Shown here: piece by piece, positions 1 through 8,040 of the stretch
Layout of the letters: each line of letters begins with the position of its first letter
How positions within the stretch are numbered: the first letter of the stretch is position 1
Assembly (NCBI GenBank): GCA_002387725.1
Contig: DGKK01000051.1
Span: 21,187 to 32,099 of the forward strand
Length of the DNA: 10,913 nt
Direction of reading: 5' to 3'
Source: Nitrospirae bacterium UBA4572
Lineage (GTDB): Bacteria > Nitrospirota > Leptospirillia > Leptospirillales > Leptospirillaceae
Notes under the pieces: model-generated
Seen by the model: the letters and a program-made list of their open reading frames with translations, nothing else
Database searches by the model: none
What the model was told of the DNA's origin: nothing
Program-made: the position numbers and the translations under genes

Positions 1-753
1 AGGGCGGTGGCCGATGGCCACGAAAAATCCCGAGCAGGAAATGATCGACTCGGCCCCGGTGGTGACGTCCCGAACCCGCACTCCCGTCACCATCCCCTGG
101 GAGACGTCGAGAACCTCGAGAATCTCCTTGTTCCAGGCAAAGGCGATCTTGGGGTTCTCGAAGGCCTTTTCCTGCATGATCTTGGAGGCCCGGAGAGTGT
201 CCCGCCGGTGGACAACAGTCACCTTGCTGGCAAATCGCGTGAGAAAGAGGGCCTCCTCCAGAGCGGTATCCCCTCCTCCAGCCACCACGATCTCTCGCCC
301 CTTGAAGAAGAATCCGTCACAGGTGGCGCAGGCCGACACGCCGGCTCCCATGAGGGCCTTTTCCGAGGAGAGCCCAAGGAATTTGGCCGAGGCTCCCGTC
401 GCCACGATCACCGTCCAGGAACGGATCTCCCGACCGTCGTCGGTCGTGATCGAAAAGCCCCCCTCCGGAGACTTCTCGATCTTTTCCACGATGGCCGTTT
501 CAATGCGGGCCCCGAAGCGGGTGACCTGGGCCCGCATCTTCTCGATGAGCTCGGGTCCCGTGATCCCCTCGGGAAATCCCGGGAAGTTCTCGACCTCCGT
601 CGTGATGGTCAGCTGTCCTCCGGCCTGGGGACCTTCGATCACCAGCGGGGACAAAAAGGCCCGCGCCGTGTAAAGAGCAGCTGTCAGCCCTGCCGGGCCC
701 GTTCCCAGAATCACCACCTTTTCCAAACGATCCACCCCTTCAGAGAGCCTCAT
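1..753 (-). CDS. trxB: Thioredoxin reductase (NADPH), C-terminus cut by window edge
   Basis: This is a low-molecular-weight thioredoxin reductase, a cytoplasmic FAD enzyme that passes electrons from NADPH to thioredoxin. The 251 residues seen contain the FAD-binding GTGPAG near residues 17-22, GGQL near 45-48, the redox-active disulfide CATC (Cys142 and Cys145) followed by DGFFF, the NADP-binding GGGDTALEEA near 159-168 and HRRD near 182-185. The order FAD half, then NADP domain carrying CxxC, is that of TrxB. The final FAD-binding segment (about 60 residues, with the usual GD motif) lies off the left edge, so the gene is cut, not broken. The start is uncertain. ATG at 753 has GGGAG only 2 nt away. 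A TTG at 726, giving MEKVVILGTG, has AAGGGG 7 nt upstream and would suit the family just as well. It probably has its own promoter in the 120-bp gap behind the outer-membrane channel gene. The function is secure. Confidence 0.96.
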   Translation of the reverse strand, partial: MRLSEGVDRLEKVVILGTGPAGLTAALYTARAFLSPLVIEGPQAGGQLTITTEVENFPGFPEGITGPELIEKMRAQVTRFGARIETAIVEKIEKSPEGGFSITTDDGREIRSWTVIVATGASAKFLGLSSEKALMGAGVSACATCDGFFFKGREIVVAGGGDTALEEALFLTRFASKVTVVHRRDTLRASKIMQEKAFENPKIAFAWNKEILEVLDVSQGMVTGVRVRDVTTGAESIISCSGFFVAIGHRP

Positions 754-827
754 GGCTCCCAATACGGAAAGATTGACCCACGTCCATCGTCCTGCCAGCC
801 TGAATGCCCCGGAGGACCTCCCTTCTA

Positions 828-857
828 ACAATACCAAGGAGCGAAAAAGTGGGTCAA
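828..857 (-). promoter_or_regulatory. Putative sigma70-type promoter for trxB
   Basis: On the minus strand, TTGACC (852-857, 5 of 6 to the -35 consensus) is followed after 18 bp by TATTGT (828-833, 4 of 6 to the -10 consensus). Transcription would start near 820, giving a leader of about 70-95 nt before either candidate trxB start. The -35 box overlaps the hairpin that probably ends the upstream efflux transcript. This rests on matches to consensus only. Confidence 0.4.
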
Positions 858-874
858 CCGGAGCCCGTCCGGCT
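844..874 (-). terminator. Possible rho-independent terminator of the adaptor 1-channel operon
   Basis: Read on the minus strand, the stop codon of the channel gene runs into a hairpin at 856-874. Its stem has 7 pairs (AGCCGGA with TCCGGTT, one G-U pair) and its loop is CGGGC. A run of five T (844-848) follows 7 nt after the stem. The stem is GC-rich and correctly placed, but the gap before the T-run is longer than in a classic terminator, so termination may be partial. Confidence 0.45.
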
Positions 875-2394
875 CAATCTCCTGTCTGTTTCGGCGAAAG
901 ATGTCCCACAACCTTTTTCTTCACTTCGGGCAAATATCCCAGGTAGTCGACCCCCTCTGCAAAGCGGAGTGTCGCCTGGTCGGCCTGTTCCCGATACTGC
1001 CAGGTGGCCAGGGCAGCTTCGGTATCGAGGAGATATACCTCCGCCAGCGTCAGGTCCACAATGGAAACAAGGTTGGCGGTATAGCGCTTTGTGGCAAGGA
1101 CAAGGGCGAGATCCGCCTCTTTCACAGCCTCGACATAGGCCCGAACAGAGGCCTGATCCGCAAGAACATGGGCCCGGGCCTGTACGACCTGATCCCGAAT
1201 GTTGTGGGACCAGTCGGAGATTCCGTATTTTCGTTCCCGGGACTTTTCCCGGGCAGCTTCCGTCAGGCCCCGGATCATTCCGCCGGTGTAGATCGGAATG
1301 GTGAGCGATCCTCCTCCCGACCACCATCCGCCTCCCGGAGCGTAGCTTTGCCCGGTCGTCATATTCCCCATGAACCCATAACTCCCGAACGCAGAAATCA
1401 GAGGATAGTGCTGGGCCTTCTCATAGCTCGTCTTTTCCCGCTCCTGTCGAAAGAGCATGCGATAGGCGTTGATTTCCGGCCGGTAAGTGAGCCCCCGCGT
1501 TATGGCCAGATCTCTGGAAACCGGCTCCATGGAAGCCTCTGATGAAAGCGGGGTCGTCAACGTATAGTCTGACCGTCCCGCCTGCCCAAGACCCATCACA
1601 TCGTTCAGGTGAGAAATCCGGGCCTCAAGGTCCTCCTTCTCGAACTCAAGGAGTGCCCGGGCCTTTTCATAATCGACGCGAGCCAGATCGAAGTCGAGCC
1701 GCGAACGGTAGTCCGCCTTGTAAAGGGAGCGGGTCAGGTCCATGACAAGCTTTCGCTGGTCGAGGTTCTTCTGGTAGACCTCGATAAGCTTCTTGTCGAG
1801 GAGAACCCGGTAGTAGGCCTCCTTGACCTGAAGGATCACCCAGGCATCCTTGCTGTAAAGCCAGTATTCGGAGGCTTTTTTTCCGGCCAGGCGCTCTTTC
1901 ACCCGATGCTCGAACTTTCCGAAGTCGAGAAGAAGCTGGTTGACGCCGATCGAAGCCACGCCCAACGGCTCGTTGGAGGATGAAATAGACCCCATCTTGG
2001 CGTAGTCCATCGGGAAGATCGGGGTCATGAAATTCATGTTGTTGAAAGACTGGTTGCCCAAGCCCGGATTGCTTTCACCATAGAGGGCCCCTACCCCGAC
2101 GTGAGGAAAAAAGTGGGACTGGGAAACCTTTACATGAGCATTCTTGCGTCCGACCCGATGGCGGAACCAGCCGAGCTTCGGATGGTGCTTCAGGGCAAAG
2201 TCGACCGCCTGGTCGACAGAAAGAATCTCCGGAGGAATGCCGTTGTCGGAGATCGTTGTCATATTCTCGGCCCGGGCGTTGAGCGTCCCTCCCAGATGAA
2301 GGGTCCCCGCCAGGGCTCCAAAGAAGGCAATCGCCTTCATCAATCCCAAACGCCCGGCCGGGAGATTTTCCCGGCCGCATATTGACTGCTTCAT
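874..2394 (-). CDS. TolC-family outer-membrane efflux channel protein
   Basis: This 506-residue protein is the likely outer-membrane channel of the RND pump encoded nearby. It would trimerise into a beta-barrel with a long periplasmic alpha-tunnel. The N-terminus has a signal peptide: a hydrophobic stretch at about 19-36 and a probable cleavage site after ARA at about 42. Two outer-membrane efflux repeats follow. The first starts near LSVDQAVDFALKHHP (58-72) and has helices rich in charged residues and leucine, such as YYRVLLDKKLIEVYQKNLDQ. The second starts near YRPEINAYRMLFRQE. Each contains a beta-strand segment, for instance SLTIPIYTGG in the second. The length fits the family. The start at 2394 is chosen for its strong AAGGAAGG 7 nt upstream. 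An ATG 54 nt further in would give a shorter, more typical signal peptide but has a weaker ribosome site. The adaptor gene ends 38 nt upstream, so the two are almost certainly co-transcribed. Substrate is not predictable from sequence. Confidence 0.92.
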   Translation of the reverse strand: MKQSICGRENLPAGRLGLMKAIAFFGALAGTLHLGGTLNARAENMTTISDNGIPPEILSVDQAVDFALKHHPKLGWFRHRVGRKNAHVKVSQSHFFPHVGVGALYGESNPGLGNQSFNNMNFMTPIFPMDYAKMGSISSSNEPLGVASIGVNQLLLDFGKFEHRVKERLAGKKASEYWLYSKDAWVILQVKEAYYRVLLDKKLIEVYQKNLDQRKLVMDLTRSLYKADYRSRLDFDLARVDYEKARALLEFEKEDLEARISHLNDVMGLGQAGRSDYTLTTPLSSEASMEPVSRDLAITRGLTYRPEINAYRMLFRQEREKTSYEKAQHYPLISAFGSYGFMGNMTTGQSYAPGGGWWSGGGSLTIPIYTGGMIRGLTEAAREKSRERKYGISDWSHNIRDQVVQARAHVLADQASVRAYVEAVKEADLALVLATKRYTANLVSIVDLTLAEVYLLDTEAALATWQYREQADQATLRFAEGVDYLGYLPEVKKKVVGHLSPKQTGD

Positions 2395-2432
2395 GAATCG
2401 TCCTTCCTTGACGCGTGTCTCTTCTGACCCGG

Positions 2433-3668
2433 TCACAGCTGGCGGGCCGGGCGGAAGGGCACGGGTTTCAGCGGAACGGCGTGGACCGGTTCGCCGCTTC
2501 TCGCATGCCATTTTCCTGCGATAACGAGCTGATCCCCGGCAGTCAACCCAGAGAGGACCTGAACCCATTTCGCATTGTCGATGCCAATAGTTATGGGAAC
2601 TTCCAGAGCCTTCCCGTCTTTAACCACCATGACAGAGTATGGTTTGTCCCGCCGGGCCATGACGGCGGCTCCGGGAATCAGGATCGAATTCCTGTACTTT
2701 TCGAGATAGAAGGTAAACTTCCCGTACATGCCCGGATGGATCACGAGGTCGGGGTTCTCCATGTCGACTTCGGTCCGCATCGTCCGGGTCGTCGGGTTTT
2801 CCGCCGTGGCAAAACGAGTGACCCGTCCCCAGAAGGTTCGATTGGGAAGCCCCGCAAGGTGGACCTCCACCTTCTGACCTCTCCGGATCAGAGGGGAAAC
2901 ATCGGCAGGCACCCAGACATAGGCCCGAAGGGTATCGACCTTCTCGATCGTCACGATGGGCTGAGCCGTCGAGGTGGCCTCGGTGCCTTGAGACAGGAGC
3001 TTGCCGGGATCGACGAAACGTTGTGTAATCATGCCGTCAAAGGGAGCCGCTATTGTCTTGTAGGCAAGGAGCGCTTCCTCGTGGCGCATCTGGGCCACCG
3101 TCTTGAGGTAAATCGCAAATTTCTCCTGGACGCGCTCCTTCGAGATTAGGGACGGATGGTCGAGCCAGACGCGCTTGATCCGGTGATAGGTGAGATCGGC
3201 AATACGAACCTCTGCCACGGTGCGCTGATAGGTCTGGAAGAGTTCAGGATCCTGGATATAGGCCAAAACCTGTCCCTTGTGGACATAGTCTCCCTTGTCC
3301 ACATTGAGATATTTCAGATAGCCCGGAACGTGGGCATAGAGAACGGCCTTCCGGAAGGACTCCACGGCCGCGGGAATGGTCACCTTGTGGTGAAGTGTCC
3401 TCAGGCGAACCGGCATCACCTGAACCGTCGGAAAGGGGATCGTCGGAGGTTTCGGGGGGTTGAGCCACATGTAGGCAAAGAGAATGACCGGCCCCCCGAT
3501 CAGAAAGGCAAAGACAAGAAGAACCGAAAGACGGACGCCTTTTGGCAGATGGACATCGTTGAGATCGATCTCGTGTTTCCATTCGGGGCGGAAGGACTCA
3601 TGGTCTTCAAATTCCGCGTGGGACGCCCCGCCCGGGGGGGCTCCGGAGGATCCTCCAGATTCGCTCAT
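2433..3668 (-). CDS. RND efflux periplasmic adaptor (membrane fusion protein), adaptor 1
   Basis: This 411-residue HlyD/AcrA-type adaptor would link an inner-membrane RND pump to the TolC-type channel. It has a hydrophilic Ser/Gly/Pro- and acid-rich N-terminus (1-45), one membrane anchor (about 46-68) and no lipobox Cys, so it is anchored by a helix and not by lipid. The first lipoyl half (about 109-142, with HVPGYLKYLNVDKGDYV and KGQVLAYIQDPEL) is followed by a short alpha-hairpin (about 142-198), the second lipoyl half (KTIAAPFDGMITQRFVDPG, about 204-222), a beta-barrel (about 236-325) and a membrane-proximal domain to about 390. The start is supported by TGAGGA 6 nt upstream. It is the first gene of the unit that also makes the outer-membrane channel. 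It is clearly paralogous to the adaptor at 8098-9195, with long matching runs through the lipoyl domain. Its own pump is probably the RND protein at 4842-8024, because none lies in its own operon. Confidence 0.93.
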   Translation of the reverse strand: MSESGGSSGAPPGGASHAEFEDHESFRPEWKHEIDLNDVHLPKGVRLSVLLVFAFLIGGPVILFAYMWLNPPKPPTIPFPTVQVMPVRLRTLHHKVTIPAAVESFRKAVLYAHVPGYLKYLNVDKGDYVHKGQVLAYIQDPELFQTYQRTVAEVRIADLTYHRIKRVWLDHPSLISKERVQEKFAIYLKTVAQMRHEEALLAYKTIAAPFDGMITQRFVDPGKLLSQGTEATSTAQPIVTIEKVDTLRAYVWVPADVSPLIRRGQKVEVHLAGLPNRTFWGRVTRFATAENPTTRTMRTEVDMENPDLVIHPGMYGKFTFYLEKYRNSILIPGAAVMARRDKPYSVMVVKDGKALEVPITIGIDNAKWVQVLSGLTAGDQLVIAGKWHARSGEPVHAVPLKPVPFRPARQL

Positions 3669-3683
3669 TGTCGTTCCTCATAT

Positions 3684-3704
3684 TCCGGACAATATTCTTC
3701 CGGA
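3684..3704. promoter_or_regulatory. Possible operator dyad upstream of adaptor 1
   Basis: Two copies of the self-complementary hexamer TCCGGA (3684-3689 and 3699-3704) flank a central AATATT (3691-3696), about 1.5 helical turns apart. On the minus strand a possible -10 box, TATTGT, falls between them, 16-37 bp before the adaptor 1 start codon. The arrangement would suit a repressor site, but the hexamers are short and chance is a real alternative. Confidence 0.25.
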
Positions 3705-3708
3705 TTTG

Positions 3709-3738
3709 TTGACACCATTCTCAATCTCTCCCTACCAT
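3709..3738 (+). promoter_or_regulatory. Putative sigma70-type promoter for ygfZ
   Basis: A perfect TTGACA (3709-3714) is followed after 18 bp by TACCAT (3733-3738, 4 of 6 to TATAAT). Transcription would begin near 3745, about 75 nt before the ygfZ start. It lies in the 150-bp region shared with the divergent adaptor 1-channel unit, so the two promoters are close enough to influence one another. Confidence 0.5.
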
Positions 3739-3818
3739 CAATGGATAGCCGGTTGCCCCTGCCAACTTCGTCAGGCTGTAAGGAACGAACCTCAAGACCC
3801 TTAAAGGAGCCTCTCTCC

Positions 3819-4838
3819 ATGATGACCACAATCGATACCCGCCCGTCCCACATTCGAGCCGGACTTCACATAGCACCCCGAACCCGCGTCCTGGTGTCGG
3901 TATCAGGCGACGACCGGGCCTCTTTTCTTCAGGGGCTGCTCTGCCAGGATGTTGCCGGACAGAAAACCGGAACACTTCGATACGGATTTTTCCTGAGCCC
4001 CAAAGCCCGGATCCTCTTCGACAGCTGGATCGGCGTGCTTCCCGATCGTATTCTCCTCTCCCCCTCGCTCTTCTCGAAAGAGGATGAAGAGGCCTTTCTG
4101 GCCCATCTCAAGAAATATCTTTTTTTCAGGACCAAGGCGACCCTATCCTCCGAGACAGGGGCCTTCATCTCCGCCTCCCTCGTCGGGCCGGAGGCCCTGG
4201 CCCTGGCCACCCCCCTCTTTGACCCAGAGGCCGAGGAGGAGGGAGTGAGACGCCTCTCCGAGGGAGGGTTCGCCTTCCTTCGTCCCGGGATCGGGGCCTT
4301 CGATGCCGACACCGGAGGCTGGATCGACCTCTGGCTTCCCGCCGAGAAGGCTGGAGATCGTCTCAAGGGACTTGAGGAACGGGTCCTTTCCCGGGGCGGA
4401 CAGCGCCTCGACGATACCGGGATCGAAGTCTACCGGGTCGAACGCGGGATCCCTGCCGTTCCTTTCGAACTGAACGAGAGCCATTTTCCCGCCGAAGCCG
4501 GCCTCGACACCCTGGCCGTCTCCTACAACAAAGGGTGCTATGTGGGCCAGGAGCCGGTCACCCGTCTCAAGTTCCAGGGTCAACTCTCCCGGAAGCTTGT
4601 CGGCATTCGACTTGACGGGCCCTTCGTGTCGGAGGTGACTCTTCCCCGGCACCTTCTGGCTTCAAACGACAACACGGAGGCAGGAACCCTTACAAGTCTC
4701 GTCTCTTCGGTCGTCTGCGGGGGTCCCGTGGGGCTTGCCTATGTCAAGCGGGGGCACTGGGATTCCGGCGAGCCCCTTATCGACGGGGAGGGAAACCGCT
4801 TTGAGGTATCGGAGCTTCCCCTCCTCCCCCGGGAGTAG
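3819..4838 (+). CDS. ygfZ: YgfZ/GcvT-like folate-binding protein
   Basis: This 339-residue protein belongs to the YgfZ family, which is related to the glycine-cleavage T-protein, binds tetrahydrofolate and supports maintenance of some iron-sulfur enzymes, such as the tRNA methylthiolase MiaB in E. coli. The family signature is intact as KGCYVGQE at about 238-245, with the conserved Cys at 240. The T-protein-like N-terminal part is visible at 26-66 (VSVSGDDRASFLQGLLCQDV, then LSPKARI). The start at ATG 3819 (or the adjacent ATG at 3822) is chosen because AAAGGAG lies 9 nt upstream at 3803-3809. The frame stays open back to 3156, but that stretch is the reverse of adaptor 1 and its divergent promoter and is not part of this protein. 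The gene stands alone on the plus strand between the two halves of the efflux system and converges on the pump gene with 3 bp between the stop codons. A functional tie to efflux is not evident. Confidence 0.93.
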   Translation: MMTTIDTRPSHIRAGLHIAPRTRVLVSVSGDDRASFLQGLLCQDVAGQKTGTLRYGFFLSPKARILFDSWIGVLPDRILLSPSLFSKEDEEAFLAHLKKYLFFRTKATLSSETGAFISASLVGPEALALATPLFDPEAEEEGVRRLSEGGFAFLRPGIGAFDADTGGWIDLWLPAEKAGDRLKGLEERVLSRGGQRLDDTGIEVYRVERGIPAVPFELNESHFPAEAGLDTLAVSYNKGCYVGQEPVTRLKFQGQLSRKLVGIRLDGPFVSEVTLPRHLLASNDNTEAGTLTSLVSSVVCGGPVGLAYVKRGHWDSGEPLIDGEGNRFEVSELPLLPRE

Positions 4839-4841
4839 TCC

Positions 4842-7800
4842 TTAGCTCGTCCGGGCAAGCTTTCTGTTCTTCCATTTCTCCTCCCAGGTGTGGAGGATCA
4901 CATAGAAGATGGGAACCTGCACAAGGGTCAGAACCGTCATGACGATAAGACCGCCGATCACCGCCCGGGCGAGGGGTTCTTCCGCCCCCGACCCCACTCC
5001 CATCCCGACTGCGGTGGGGATCATGGCCAGAATTGTCCCGATTGCGGTCATGAGGATCGGCCGCAGACGGGTCGATCCGGCCTCGACCACTGCCCGGTAA
5101 AGCGGAGCCCCCTGTTCCCTCAGGCGGATGGCGAACTCCACCAGAAGCACGGAGTTGGAGACCCCGATGCCGATGTCCATGATCACCCCGATGAGGCTCT
5201 CCACATTGATCCCGGTGTGGGTGGCGTAGAGCATGGCAAAGACCCCGATGAGCCCGAACGGAACCGACATCATGATGATGAATGGGTCGAGAAAGCTCTG
5301 GAACTGGGCCACGAGGGCCAGGTAAACCAGAGCCATGGCCAGAAGCACGGCCATCCCCATCGACCCGAAGGAGCGGTGCATGGAGGCGAGCATCCCCGAT
5401 TCTCGCCAGCTATACCCTTCCGGAAGCTTGTAATGGGCCATGTAGTCGTCGATCTTGTCCCCCACTCCGCCCAATGAGACCCCGGGCGCATGGGACACAT
5501 TCACAAGAACGTCCACCACCCGCTCCACATTGTAGTGGAAGATGGCCGGAGGAATGGTGATCCGGCGGATGTCGGCGATGTCGCGAAGATAGATGGGCGG
5601 GTTCTTCGACCCGGAATGGGCCGTGTCCGTTCCCATATTCTGCCGCACCAGGATATTCGACAGGGCGTCCATGGAATTGATCTTGTCCTCGGGATACTGG
5701 GCGGTCAGAAAATAGGGGTTCCCTGTTCTCTGGTCGACCCAGAAGTTCTCTCCGATGGCCACGTTCGTCACCAGGCTCGTGATCACATCCTTTTCGACAT
5801 CGAGCTCCGAGACTCCAAGAAACTGGGCCTTGCTTCTGTCGACATCGATGAACATTGACGGGTAGTGGATGTTCTGCTTCACCCGGACATCGGTGGCCCC
5901 GGGAAAGGTCCGGATATGGTCGGCAATCTCATGGGCAATCTGTCCGAGCTGGCGATAGGAGGCGCCCAGAAGCTGTATATCGATGGGAGCCTCACCGGAT
6001 CCGGCCAGAATCTGGGTGATGATGGAAGAGGACTCGTAGTAGAACTCCACATTGGGAAAGTGGGACGCCAGATAGGGCCGCAATTCATCCTCAAACTCCC
6101 ACATTGATCGCTTGCGCTCGTTGGAGGGGTTGAGCTGGACTAGGATGAAGGCCATGTGGCTCCACAGGTTGGTGGTATACATGGCATCCCATCCGGGACG
6201 GACCCCCTCGTTGATCACGATGTGGACGATATCCTTGGCCGGGATGATCCGACGGATGGCAGCGTCGACCCGGGCGCTGATCGCGTCGGTCTTTTCGATT
6301 CGGCTCCCGTCGGGAAGGCGCATCTGGATGATGAAGGCCCCGGTGTCATCGGGAGGAAAGTACTGGGTTCCGATCTGGGAGAAGAGAAAGAAGGAGCCGA
6401 CGAAGGCAAGAAAGATGAGGATCGAAACCGGACCCCGGTGGCGCAGGGCAATCTTCAGATATCCCCGATAGAAGCTCTTCAGCCGGTCAAAGTACTCGTT
6501 GAATCTCTCGATCCCCCGGCGAAAGAGCGTCCTGCTGTTTTTGTAGGCGGACTCGGGCTTCAGAAACCACGCCGAAAGGACCGGAACCAGGGTCATCGAG
6601 ACGAAGTAGGAGGCCATCATGGAGTAGGCCACCGCGGCGGCAAGAGGGGTAAAGAGGAACTTTCCCTTGCCGAGCAGAAAGAGGACCGGGGAGAAGACGA
6701 TCATCGTCGCAATCGTCGAGGCCATCACCGGCATGGCGACCTCTCCGGCTCCGTCCAGGGCCGCCTGCGCCGGGGCTTTCCCCATCTCAAGATGGCGGTT
6801 GGTGTTTTCCAGGACGACGATGGCGTCGTCCACCAGCCGCCCGATGGCCAGGGCGAGCCCTCCCAGGGTCATGATGTTGATGGTCTGCCCGGTGGCGTTG
6901 AGCATGACGAATCCCACCAGAAGGGAGAGGGGGATTGAGGTCGTGATGATGAGGGTGGAGCGGACATTCCCCAAAAAGAGCAGGATCATGGCGGCCGTCA
7001 GGAGGATACCGACGATCCCTTCCCGCTCGAGGGAGGCCACCGAATCCCGGATATAGACCGACTGGTCGAAGACCAGGGAAATATCGAGGCTCTTGGGAAG
7101 ACCATAGAAGGTGTTGATCGCATTCCTCGTGGCATCGATCACCTTGACGGTGTTCGCCCCTTCCTGCTTCAGCACGGGGATATAGACCGATTTTCGCCCA
7201 TCGACGCGCACCGGGTTGGTCTGGATACGATAGGAGTCCTTGGCCTGGGCCACATCCCTGATATAGACCGGCTGCCCGTGCTCGACCTTGATCGGAACAT
7301 CCCCGATGGTCTTGACGGGCCCCAACAGGGCATTGACGAAGACGTTGTAGCTCATGTCGCCGATCTTGGCGAAGCCCGCTGGCCAGATGATGTTCTGGCG
7401 GTTTAAGGCATTGACCACGTCCCAGATGGTGAGGCCTCGGGCCAGGAGAGCGGTGTTGTTCGTATAAACCTGGATCTGGCGGGAGAGCCCCCCGAAGACG
7501 GGAGGAGCGGCCACCCCGGGGACCGTTCCCATCTGGGAACGTACGTTGAAGTACCCGATGTCGAACATCTGCATCTGGGTCAACTCCTTGGAGGAGAGCA
7601 CCAGATCGGCGATGGGAATGGCGGAGATCCCGAAGGGGATGATGATCGGGGGAAAAATCCCCGGAGGCAGATATTTCAGGGAGGAATAGACCAGAGAGGT
7701 CACCATGGAGACGCCGGAGGAGAGCGGGTAGTTCGAGCGAAAGCGGATCTGGATCATGCTGATCCCGACCAGGCTCTCGGACTTGACCGACCGGATATAG

Positions 7801-8024
7801 GGCGCCTGGAGAATGATGCGCTCCATCTGCTCGGTGATGTCCATCTCGGTGTTGTAGACGTTCATCCCCGGAAAGACGGTCAACACCTCCACCACCGGCA
7901 GGGGAATCCTCGGAAGGATGGAGACGTTCATGGAGGTAAGGCTCTGGGCGCCGAGAAGCACGATCGCAAGGGCCATGGCCACGATCGTATAGGGGCTTTT
8001 AAGCGACATATTGACTAGAAACAT
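4842..8024 (-). CDS. RND efflux pump, inner-membrane subunit (HAE1/AcrB-like)
   Basis: This 1060-residue protein is the proton-driven pump of a tripartite efflux system and probably works as a trimer. It has the full RND plan: TM1 at 9-30, a first periplasmic porter section to about 335, TM2-TM6 between about 335 and 487, TM7 at about 533-551, a second porter section to about 885, and TM8-TM12 from 889 to about 1045. In TM4, GRLVDDAIVVLEN carries Asp399 and Asp400, matching AcrB Asp407/Asp408. The TM11 residues matching AcrB Arg971 and Thr978 are kept (Arg986 and Thr993). The TM10 lysine of AcrB (Lys940) is Ser956 here (IGIGVSNSVLLVEFA), and an Asp sits at 950. The double-Asp TM4 points to the drug/hydrophobic class and not to metal pumps. 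The start at 8024 has GGGGGAG close upstream. An ATG five codons in is possible. Adaptor 2 ends 73 nt upstream, so the two form an operon. Substrate is unknown. Confidence 0.95.
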   Translation of the reverse strand: MFLVNMSLKSPYTIVAMALAIVLLGAQSLTSMNVSILPRIPLPVVEVLTVFPGMNVYNTEMDITEQMERIILQAPYIRSVKSESLVGISMIQIRFRSNYPLSSGVSMVTSLVYSSLKYLPPGIFPPIIIPFGISAIPIADLVLSSKELTQMQMFDIGYFNVRSQMGTVPGVAAPPVFGGLSRQIQVYTNNTALLARGLTIWDVVNALNRQNIIWPAGFAKIGDMSYNVFVNALLGPVKTIGDVPIKVEHGQPVYIRDVAQAKDSYRIQTNPVRVDGRKSVYIPVLKQEGANTVKVIDATRNAINTFYGLPKSLDISLVFDQSVYIRDSVASLEREGIVGILLTAAMILLFLGNVRSTLIITTSIPLSLLVGFVMLNATGQTINIMTLGGLALAIGRLVDDAIVVLENTNRHLEMGKAPAQAALDGAGEVAMPVMASTIATMIVFSPVLFLLGKGKFLFTPLAAAVAYSMMASYFVSMTLVPVLSAWFLKPESAYKNSRTLFRRGIERFNEYFDRLKSFYRGYLKIALRHRGPVSILIFLAFVGSFFLFSQIGTQYFPPDDTGAFIIQMRLPDGSRIEKTDAISARVDAAIRRIIPAKDIVHIVINEGVRPGWDAMYTTNLWSHMAFILVQLNPSNERKRSMWEFEDELRPYLASHFPNVEFYYESSSIITQILAGSGEAPIDIQLLGASYRQLGQIAHEIADHIRTFPGATDVRVKQNIHYPSMFIDVDRSKAQFLGVSELDVEKDVITSLVTNVAIGENFWVDQRTGNPYFLTAQYPEDKINSMDALSNILVRQNMGTDTAHSGSKNPPIYLRDIADIRRITIPPAIFHYNVERVVDVLVNVSHAPGVSLGGVGDKIDDYMAHYKLPEGYSWRESGMLASMHRSFGSMGMAVLLAMALVYLALVAQFQSFLDPFIIMMSVPFGLIGVFAMLYATHTGINVESLIGVIMDIGIGVSNSVLLVEFAIRLREQGAPLYRAVVEAGSTRLRPILMTAIGTILAMIPTAVGMGVGSGAEEPLARAVIGGLIVMTVLTLVQVPIFYVILHTWEEKWKNRKLARTS

Positions 8025-8040
8025 GAACTCCCCCTGGCGT

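Noticed and set aside
3156..3818. Reading ygfZ as a 560-residue protein with a 221-residue N-terminal extension starting at 3156.
   Set aside because: The extra part is antisense to adaptor 1 and crosses the divergent promoter. It has no recognisable domain, and a good ribosome site precedes the ATG at 3819.
4842..8024. The pump as a metal exporter of the CzcA/CusA class.
   Set aside because: TM4 has the adjacent Asp pair and surrounding pattern of the HAE class, and no metal-binding clusters are seen in the neighbouring proteins.
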